DNA from: Gamarada debralockiae
Lineage: Eukaryota; Ascomycota; Leotiomycetes; Helotiales; Hyphodiscaceae
Assembly: GCA_002803225.1 (NCBI GenBank)
Contig: NXFV01000311.1
Location: 1-38,962 of the forward strand
Reading direction: 5' to 3'
Length of the DNA: 38,962 nucleotides
Shown piece by piece: positions 31,657 to 38,962 of the stretch. Numbering within the stretch: position 1 is the stretch's first letter; every line of letters begins with the position of its first letter. The notes under the pieces are model-generated. The model was not told where the DNA came from, made no database searches, and worked only from the letters and a program-made list of their open reading frames with translations. A program made the position numbers and the translations under genes.

Positions 31657-32613
31657 TCATTCCTCCTGGATGTTTTGCTTGCTAAAGAATCCTTTGAATC
31701 CGGCACTCCTGGGTGTTCTCAACTGCTGGTCATCATCCACCCCTAACCTTCCACGAATGCTTTCCATAGACGGAGAGGCTCTCTCCTCATCCCCGCAGAC
31801 GACTACATGCCACCCAATATCTTCTCCCTTCTGCAGCCCATCCCTCAATTTCTCAAACCAGCCCAACCTCCTACTTTTCCTCTTCATATCTCCCATATTC
31901 ATACTCGGGCTCCTATTCGGGCTTCCGAGATCTCCACTCGCACTCGCACCAGGCGTGCCCGACGTCCCGGGTGTCGCAGGACTCATAGGCCCATCCTCAC
32001 CCCTCATCTTCATCTCATATTTCGCCATCTCCTCCGTAATAGCTATACCCAGTGAGACCTCCACCATATAATCCGCCACATATGCATACGGCTGGCTCAC
32101 AGCCTTCATATCGTTGGGATCATATTGTTCCATAAGCTTCACCACACTCCACTCATTAAAGCTCGGCTTCTTTTCCGATTTCGTGCTCTGCGCATGCATA
32201 CTCCCGGACGTCGTACTTGGTCTGTGATCCGATCCCGATGTGCTTCCTTTCCGATCACCGTGCCCTTGTCCATGTCCATTTACTGGTGAGCTCAACTCTG
32301 CAGACGTATTTCTTCTCTTAGATCGAGAGCGAAACGAGATCATGGACCTGCTCTTGTTTATTTTGGAGGATTCCTCTGGTGCATCGGCTTCCTCTGGTGG
32401 CATGGGAGGTATGGGAATGTGCGCGTACGCTATTGGGGGAGGATTGCTCGGAGGGAGGAAGTCGTAGAGTGTGTAGAGGGAATTGAGGATCGAGATGGAG
32501 GTAGCGGGCGCAAGGACCCATTCTGGGGTTGCGTCTTCGAGGTCATTGAGGATGACGTGGATGCGGATGTTTTGGCGGTGCCAGCGGAAGCCGTGGAGGA
32601 GGTAGGTAGGCAT
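31657..32613 (-). CDS. Conserved fungal protein beginning MPTYLLHGFRWHR
   Basis: A single-exon reading of 318 aa. The N-terminal 60 residues (MPTYLLHGFRWHRQNIRIHV, NDLEDATPEWVLAPATS, LNSLYTLYDFLP) are the conserved core of a fungal family that I know only as uncharacterised; some databases call members developmental regulators, which I cannot support from sequence. A Ser/Arg-rich, probably disordered stretch follows (residues about 80-155). A second conserved block is VVKLMEQYDPNDMKAVSQPY with YAYVADYMVEVSLGI, then another low-complexity Pro/Ser/Gly stretch, and GWFEKLRDGLQKGEDIGWHVV near the end. No membrane segment or catalytic motif is visible. It converges with DPH5. Confidence 0.8.
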   Translation of the reverse strand: MPTYLLHGFRWHRQNIRIHVILNDLEDATPEWVLAPATSISILNSLYTLYDFLPPSNPPPIAYAHIPIPPMPPEEADAPEESSKINKSRSMISFRSRSKRRNTSAELSSPVNGHGQGHGDRKGSTSGSDHRPSTTSGSMHAQSTKSEKKPSFNEWSVVKLMEQYDPNDMKAVSQPYAYVADYMVEVSLGIAITEEMAKYEMKMRGEDGPMSPATPGTSGTPGASASGDLGSPNRSPSMNMGDMKRKSRRLGWFEKLRDGLQKGEDIGWHVVVCGDEERASPSMESIRGRLGVDDDQQLRTPRSAGFKGFFSKQNIQEE

Positions 32614-33882
32614 TTTATGGGGTTAAAGCTCACAGATGCTTGAGAGCTGGGGCCGTGGAGAAAGCTAGAGATGGGAATCTTTGTACTTCTTCTGTAATAC
32701 AAATCAATAAGACAGACACGTATTGAGATTAGAAGTGGAATGCAGTACCCTGGCTTACGGTATATCGTATGACGACTGAGGAGGGAGAGGGCTCGATTCC
32801 AGCCTTCTAGGGGGGCTGTGCTGTGAGATGAGCAAACGGAAGCGTGGAACCGTCCGCACGATCACCTCGAGTGGGAAGGGATCGATTTACCCAATTCGAT
32901 CATTGTAGAAGCTCAATTGATCGTATCGTGGATAGAAGGAGAATGTGGTGGTGGAGTTGGAGAAGGACGATTGTGGTGAGGTCAACGACAGCAAAACGGT
33001 TCGCGGAAACGCGATGCTGAAAAATGGATGGTGGCCGATGTCAGTTCTCGGTATTCACAAGGCACTTCGAATGAATTACGTACAACCGCACAAGACATTT
33101 GTATTGACGATCTTCAAATTTCGAGGCCCGAGAATCTATACGGAATGAACGTTCAGTTCAAAGCTGTTAGTTCCACGGAGTCCCAATGGATTTGAGTCCC
33201 TGACGCGACCTTAAATAGCCTCACGTGCACACGCGTTGAATCCTTCCTTCACTGTTCCCCTTAAATCCCTTGGAACGTAATAGATCAGTGACTATTACCT
33301 CCCAAGAGAAGAGCAAGTATAGAGAGCAAATCAAACCATTGAGAATCACATTTTCGAGTACCCTCGTACATTTTCCTAAATGCTCAACCGAAGCCACAAA
33401 TAGAGCTTGATCTTGAACACAGTCAAAGTTCAGAATTCTGCAATCTTGAGATGCAAGATGGAGTACTCATTTTCTGGCAAGCAGAGTTGGCTTTTCATTG
33501 CCTAATCTGCTTGATTGTCGGTAGTTTATTCAGGTTGCAGGGGGTCCTGCAGCAAGTAACTTATTTCCGGCGCATTTTGTGATGGGTGAGAACCGCCAGA
33601 ACAGCAGCTCATGGAGGGGTAGGGTCTGATGACCTAAGCAGAACGATGCTGCAGCAACAAGCCTGGAACTCTCAGCTCTTTCGATAATTTTCCTATATCT
33701 TTCTTCTTCAGCATTTCCACTTATACCGCCTACCGCCTTTTATCGCCAGATCTGAGCCATATGGGAGCTCTCCCTGCTATAGCGAAGGCCAAGCAACACC
33801 ACACACAATTCAGGGCCAACAATGTCCTAACCAGCTTTTCGAGCTAGCTCTGATACTACTAAGCGTTAAGACAGTCGAAATA
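32614..33882. other. Gene-free 1.3 kb
   Basis: Contains the promoter of the minus-strand gene ending at 32613 and the upstream region of the broken gene at 33883. No supported coding sequence; the 67-codon frame at 32945-33148 has no motif. Confidence 0.45.
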
Positions 33883-36165
33883 ATGGCTACCGCTCTAACT
33901 AGTGTGCCATATACAAGAGGTCTTCCAGATGACCCAACAGCTGTGAGCGTACCATATACAAGCTTGGGTCTTGCAAATGACGAAATACAGCTGCTGCGTC
34001 GTCTCCAGCATGAGGCTGCATCGGGACCATCCCACCAAAGAAGCTCCCATATTCCAACAAAGCAAGGAAACCTTCTATTGAACAGCTCCTCTCTGAGAGT
34101 CTTGAATTCTCATCTAGACCGGAAATTGCGGCAGATCCAGTCACGGCTAGACGAGCTTTCCGAGCAGTCCCAACTTGTTGTCTAACAATCTTATGACAGA
34201 GCCGGAAATGCCATGGCCATTGCGGACTCGGAGATGGCTAAATTCCACGAAATTTTGAGGGAAATAGATGAGCTCGAAGTTTACTTTGACCGAATTCAGC
34301 ACATCAAAGAAGTTTTGCAGGCTTATAGCTGGCGCGTTGAGGGAGCTGAGCATGGGCGCCGGGAAGGAGAGGCCAGCATGGACACGGGAACGAAATTCGG
34401 TACGCCGGCGAGCTCGCCGTGGATCAGAACTTGTCAGGGGCACTGGTGTCTCCTCCTCCTCTTCTTACTCCTCTGAGATACCCCAATCTATAAGCAAGGC
34501 ACCTCTCTCGTTTGGCCGGGGTAAACCCCGCAAAAATAAACGCGCCCTACCGCACAACGCTCAACAAAACTTTCCACGACTTGAAGGATGATCTTGAGAC
34601 TACGGATAGTAACAACACTAGGGATTCCACTTCTAAAATACCGATCTCTACTTTCTCAGGGCCGTCAATGGATGGAAGAGAACGGATTCGGCTGAGCGGA
34701 GTTGATGACTTTGCACAAACCTCCGTGGAAAGTCAGAAAGCCATCACAGAGAACGCTAGAGATACTGGTTTGGGAGAGCATTTGCGCAAACTGCAGTTGC
34801 CAGGGGCCAATGCATTGAGCTCTGCTCAAGATGTAGAAGGAAAGTCCCTTGAATGGCAATCCACAGTCGACAAGCTCTTTAGAGAAGGAGGCCCAAAGGA
34901 TCGGACTCCAGCTGAGGCACTCTTACAAAGGAGATCTTCAACTACTGAGAGGATAGACATGGAAGAAAAGGACGAAGGGAAACTTACAGCAGATGATGAT
35001 AACAACAAGCTCGCTGTACTAGAAGAGAGAGCTACTTTCTGCGAGCGACTTCGATTCAGTACTATGGTTGATGCACTATGGATATTTGGCTTTCTCGTAC
35101 CGACCTCGGGAGCCAAAGCTTCCAAGTGTCAAAACACGATTGAGGTGGCAATGTGTGAGTGCCTTTCTTGTCCTGGAATTTAATCGCGGTTCTCAGAACC
35201 AAAGATCGAGTCCATTTGAGGCACTGCTAACGCCACATAGTGCTGCGGCAAGCAACTATATTATGATGTGACTGAACTGGAACAAGGAGCTGGGCAAGAA
35301 CTCGCAGACTCTTTGAACGATTCAGAGCCTGGCAAAACAGGCTCAAGTCGCAATACCAGATCCCAATTCCTGGGCTTAGGTGGAGTCTGGTCTGATGGAC
35401 TCCAAAGTTTGGGAAGTAAGTTCAGGACAAAAGAGATGATCCTACCACAACATGAACTTGGGGTATTGCCAGGGGGTCAAGGATCATCAAATCCTCAAAC
35501 CTCTTCCCGGCCCAGTATTTACCTCCCCTTATGCCATAATAAGGGCATCCGTGCAACTAGGCTGCTACAGCTGGATATTGGCGCGCTCAATTCCAAAAAA
35601 AAAAAAAAGCCCTTCGCTGTCCTTCAAGCAGAGTACGCATCAATGCGAGGGAATGGAAGCCTGCCCTCTCTTTCCGGACTCTGACGAGCATCAAATTCGT
35701 TCAGTTTGAGCCGCATGAAAACACACTTGTCGATATTCGAAAGGAAGATGATGTGCCACCTCCAGCACGAGTTGCTCATGAATACGAATATTTGCCCACA
35801 CCGCCGCAAGTCATCCCTCCTGTTGGAACAAATTACCTCATGCACATCTTTCGGCATCCTAACCATGCTGGAAGCAAGGTGTTGTGTTTTAATCGATTTC
35901 CAAAGAAGCTTCGCGAACGACTTGCCGTGAGCAGCGACACAGGAGTGGGTGTCGGTTGGGGACTGCAATTCGAGGAGGGCTGGGACCAAAAGAAAACTTG
36001 GATTGTGGCTTTTATCATATTTGTCGGTGGCAGTACAGTGTTCGCGATATCCTGGGCCGTCAAGGAGAATAATATTCAGGATGCTTTGCGATCGCGAATT
36101 ATATCATGACGGCAGCGGCACTGACTATTGGATTCACCCAAGCAATTGTAGGGGACTTCAACTGA
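33883..36165 (+). pseudogene. Broken paralogue carrying the RFPKKLR / two-helix membrane domain
   Basis: An N-terminal coiled-coil region is readable: LNSHLDRKLRQIQSRLDEL, a TAA at 34183-34185, then in the same frame SYDRAGNAMAIADSEMAKFH and EILREIDELEVYFDRIQHIK. Frames then change more than once; a 223-codon block at 34512-35183 and another at 35268-35684 are still protein-like. The C-terminus VQFEPHENTLVDIRKEDD, YEYLPTPPQVIPPVG, FNRFPKKLRERL, GVGWGLQFEEG and a hydrophobic helix matches the Clr5 gene at 25133-26870. Just after NNIQDA the frame shifts by one base, and the second helix continues as IMTAAALTIGFTQAIVGDF to a stop at 36163-36165. A 33-nt intron could hide the TAA, but the other shifts remain, so it is called a pseudogene. 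Confidence 0.7.
35595..35608. repeat. 14-base A homopolymer
   Basis: Fourteen consecutive A residues lie inside the broken membrane-domain gene, where two coding-like frames overlap. It is a likely site of replication slippage or sequencing length error and could account for one of the frame changes in this gene. Confidence 0.8.
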
Positions 36166-36550
36166 AGTCAACAAATGATGGACGAGCTGCTGCGGCAGCC
36201 ATGGTCGGTTCCTCTACCTCGAAATTATCGCCAACCCTGGCAGCCGTGTGTATATGCCGCCAAATATGGAAGATGAAAAATGAGTTTGAGTTTCGGCCCG
36301 AACTCACCGGGATACCCCCAGGCCACGGACCATGGCGCCCGGATCCCGGGAAGAGGGTTACTCCGCGGGTATTAGTGCGACGCGAACAGTATCGTCGAAT
36401 GCATCCAGATGGAGAAAGTGCACGGTCAGGGTGATTGGAGTAGCATATATACACTGGAGTATTATCGGAATTACCAAAGTCTTCGCAAAACTTCCTTGTG
36501 GCTTTGACTTTTTGTGTCTGGTTGCCTGACACTTTGTGCCGCTCGTCAGC
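36166..36550. promoter_or_regulatory. Upstream region of the alcohol dehydrogenase gene
   Basis: The 385 bp between the broken gene and the ADH start codon should hold the ADH promoter. Short open frames here overlap and have no motif. No specific element can be assigned. Confidence 0.4.
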
Positions 36551-37971
36551 ATGGTATCCGCTAAGAGGTTGAAGATGGAGACAACGCTAGTTGACTCGCA
36601 AATGATTGAATTTGATATTCCCAGAACGTATAAAGCAGCAATTTATGGTAAGGATTGAGAGTGGAATGTTTCTTAGATCCAATCATTGAAACTTCGCAGA
36701 TAAACCAGGACAAATCAGTACAAAAGTCAAAGAGCTCAAGACTCCGGATCCTGGACCGGGCGAAGTCCTCGTCCGTTTGACGGTGAGTTGGATATCTCAA
36801 ACCGCCTTGAATGAAGATCTGATGAGAGATGCTGCAGCATTCGGGAGTATGTCATTCCGATCTCTCGATCATGACGTGTGGCTGGAAAACACTTCCTCCA
36901 ACTCCAGCTGGCCAGGTCGGCGGACATGAGGGTGTTGGTATGCTTCATATGAGTGCTCTCCTTACTCAAGCTGACTCTGAGATCTTGCAGGTGTTGTTTG
37001 CAAGTTCGGTCTAGGAGCAGACATCGGCGCGATAAAGCTTGGCGATAGGGTTGGGATCAAGTGGACCGCAGCAGCATGTGGCACTTGTAGGCGCTGTCGC
37101 AACGGTTTTGACGGACACTGCGCCACAGTCAAGATCTCTGGGTACAGTTGGACCGATAGGCTTGAAAAAGAAAGTCTGACTCTTCCATCCATAGGTACGG
37201 TACGCCTGGAACTTTCGCAGAATACGCCATTGCTCCCGCAAATTATGTGACACCCATTCCAGCTGCGTTGGACTCTGCTGAAGCCGCGCCGATACTCTGT
37301 GCCGGGCTGACAAGCTACTCAGCGCTCCGAAAGTGTGGGGCGAAAAGCGGAGATTGGGTTGTTGTGTCTGGAGCTGGAGGTGGCCTTGGCCATCTCGCTA
37401 TCCAGCTTGGTGCCCGAGGCATGGCTTTCCGAATGGTCGGCATCGATCATGGATCCAAAGAAGGAATTGTAAAAGAATGTGGTGCAGAGGTATTCGTGGA
37501 CATGACCAAATTTGATGACAAGACTATCGCCGAGGAAATCCATCGCATCACAGACGGTGAAGGGGCCGCAGCTGTCATTGTCTGTGCTGGGAGTAACAGA
37601 GCCTATGGACAAGCTTTGCCGATGCTAGGATTCGGTGGGACAGTGGTTTGTGTGGGACTTCCGGATGGAGATTTGCAGCCTATCTCGAATGCTTATCCAG
37701 GAACTATTCTTCCAAACCAGTCACATATCGTAGGATCAAGTATTGGGTCGCAGCGTGAGGCCATCGAGGTTCTCGGGTTCGCAGCAAGAGGTGTCGTGAA
37801 GACGCATTACCGATTGGAGAAGCTGGACAAGCTTGGGGAGGTGTTCCAGGAGATGGCAGAAGGAAAGATGGAAGGGCGAGTGTAAGTTCACGAAAAGATT
37901 CCTAAAAAAAATAAAAAAAAAATTAAAAAAGTGATTAGCTAACCGTTTCAAGGGTGATTGACATGAGATGA
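36551..37971 (+). CDS. Zinc-containing alcohol dehydrogenase (yeast ADH type)
   Basis: Six exons: 36551-36647, 36700-36782, 36838-36937, 36991-37141, 37195-37881 and 37953-37971 encode 378 aa. The catalytic zinc ligands are Cys65 (HSGVCHSDL), His90 with Glu91 (GGHEGVG) and Cys179 (APILCAGLTSY). The structural zinc site is Cys123, 126, 129 and 137 (CGTCRRCRNGFDGHC). The NAD-binding motif is GAGGGLG at 203-209, with VGID at the end of the second strand favouring NAD over NADP. The family interconverts primary alcohols and aldehydes (ethanol/acetaldehyde in yeast) in the cytosol. The first 25 residues extend beyond yeast ADH1. The last exon is only 19 nt and supplies the conserved ending R-VVIDMR; without it the reading would stop at 37885. 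Whether this is a fermentative enzyme or has another substrate is not visible. Confidence 0.93.
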
Positions 37972-38936
37972 ACAGAGTCTGAAAGGATATATTCAGGCGG
38001 AATGGCAAGAGTGACAGATTTTCATAGAAGTGGAATAATCTGCCCGTATCTCGCCTGATGTGTACTGTAGCGCACGAACTGCGAAGACCCTGGGTTCTGA
38101 TGCACAAAAGGGAGCAAAGTTTGAAAGGCCAACAGTATTATATTGCACCCACAGTGAATGACGATCTAGAATAGAAGGAGACTTAGCAGAGGTTAAATTG
38201 AATGCTGGAGCAATGGAAGCAAGTACGTAGGACGGGTACATCCTCCGCATATGAACCCAGCTTGGTGTCCACGGTGGTGAGTATAGCAAGAGTTACCGGT
38301 TGCTCCTTTCGTAACGTCCATCCCTGCGTAGCGGAAAACCCTACGTGCCGGAAAAAATAATAGGTACTTTGACTTCAAGCATCTTAAAATCTGTACACAC
38401 CTTAATATCTCCTATATTTTCTTATAAGTTATATTCCGTGGCTACTCCCGGATCATCTTAAACCCCTCCCACCAGAAAATCACGTTCCTATCATCACCCT
38501 CACGCTGATTTGCAAAGAGTCTTCTTTTATAGCATAACAGACTTCCTCTACCACAGCTCTACCACCGAGCTCTTACTATCCCTAATACTTATAAAGGGGT
38601 CTTATTCAAGCTATAAGGCCTCACACCTATATAGGAAATTGTCATCAGCCTTGTGGCTGCTGTGGCGTACAAATTCATACATGATCGCCATACGGATCTA
38701 TACCTCAGATCAAAGCGAGTGACGATTTTGGTTAGTGCGAAACAACCTCGTAATATTTACGCCGTAATTTCAATTATAAAGCCTTAGGCATAAAGGCCAA
38801 CAGTGGCTGGAGGTACTGTGATAACGGCTGACCGATCGACGGAGGGCAGATACTGGCTTCGTCTTTCGCTCTCCGCTTTCCCAAAATCGTTTCGGACTGT
38901 GGGCCTAAGTAGATCTGTAACCTGGATTCTTTTTTT
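37972..38936. other. Gene-free 1 kb at the window end
   Basis: Contains the ADH 3' untranslated region. A minus-strand 98-codon frame (37993-38289) and small plus-strand frames are open but have no motif, splice signals or coding bias that I can support. Bases 38340-38680 are AT-rich and resemble the start of the window. Confidence 0.45.
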
Positions 38937-38962
38937 GGGGGGGGGGAGGGGGGGGGGGGGGG
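38937..38962. repeat. Terminal poly-G run
   Basis: The window ends in 25 G residues interrupted by a single A at 38947, preceded by a run of T. Such runs are common at contig ends and in reads with lost signal, so it may be an assembly artefact, although it can also be a true low-complexity tract. Confidence 0.75.

Noticed and set aside
31580..32071. Plus-strand open frame of 163 codons
   Set aside because: Antisense to the conserved fungal protein at 31657-32613; no recognisable motif.
37993..38289. Minus-strand open frame of 98 codons downstream of ADH
   Set aside because: No recognisable domain or coding bias, and it overlaps the likely ADH 3' untranslated region.
1..38962. CRISPR arrays, bacterial operons, rRNA genes
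   Set aside because: No spaced direct repeats of array type, no ribosome-binding sites and no rRNA signatures; intron-containing eukaryotic genes throughout.
25133..38962. Secondary-metabolite cluster around the FAD monooxygenase and alcohol dehydrogenase
   Set aside because: No polyketide synthase, peptide synthetase, terpene cyclase, transporter or cluster regulator is present; the genes between them are housekeeping (SNU23, DPH5).

Overview
This window is nuclear DNA from a filamentous ascomycete (Pezizomycotina), most likely a leotiomycete of the Helotiales type. The evidence is the gene architecture: many introns of about 50-60 nt with GTRNGT donors, CTAAC/CTGAC branch sites and CAG/TAG acceptors, fungal-type housekeeping proteins, and many 2EXR-domain genes, a family expanded in leotiomycetes. 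The organism call is inference; no rRNA or other marker is present.

Layout. 1-2.4 kb is AT-rich and gene-free, with decayed coding remnants, a perfect hairpin and an iterated ACGCGT/TGACTCA block. 3.5-8.9 kb is a conserved block: an extended-SDR reductase (3561-4768, minus), the AP-2 adaptor sigma subunit (5599-6385, plus, four small exons) and a double zinc-knuckle protein (6882-8835, minus). 9.9-23.6 kb is a fast-turnover cluster of 2EXR-domain genes on both strands, with about three readable copies (13081-13854, 15296-16137, 18410-20091) and at least six broken ones. The histidine-biosynthesis aminotransferase gene (16478-17822) is intact in its middle. 25.1-26.9 kb holds a six-exon gene with an N-terminal Clr5 domain and a C-terminal two-helix membrane domain. 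28.1-32.6 kb is another conserved block: an FAD monooxygenase, the spliceosomal SNU23 gene, the diphthamide gene DPH5 divergent from it, and a conserved fungal protein of unknown function. 33.9-36.2 kb is a broken gene whose C-terminus is homologous to the membrane domain of the Clr5 gene. 36.6-38.0 kb is a zinc alcohol dehydrogenase with six exons, the last only 19 nt. The window ends in a run of G.

How it fits together. The conserved genes (AP2 sigma, HIS5, SNU23, DPH5, ADH) are unrelated housekeeping functions and do not form a pathway or biosynthetic cluster. The accessory part is two lineage-type families: 2EXR proteins, and proteins carrying an RFPK(K/R)LR...GWG...EG motif followed by two membrane helices. 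In each family intact copies sit beside stop- and frameshift-bearing relatives, a birth-and-death pattern. All exon joins were read by eye from frame continuity and splice signals, without transcript data.
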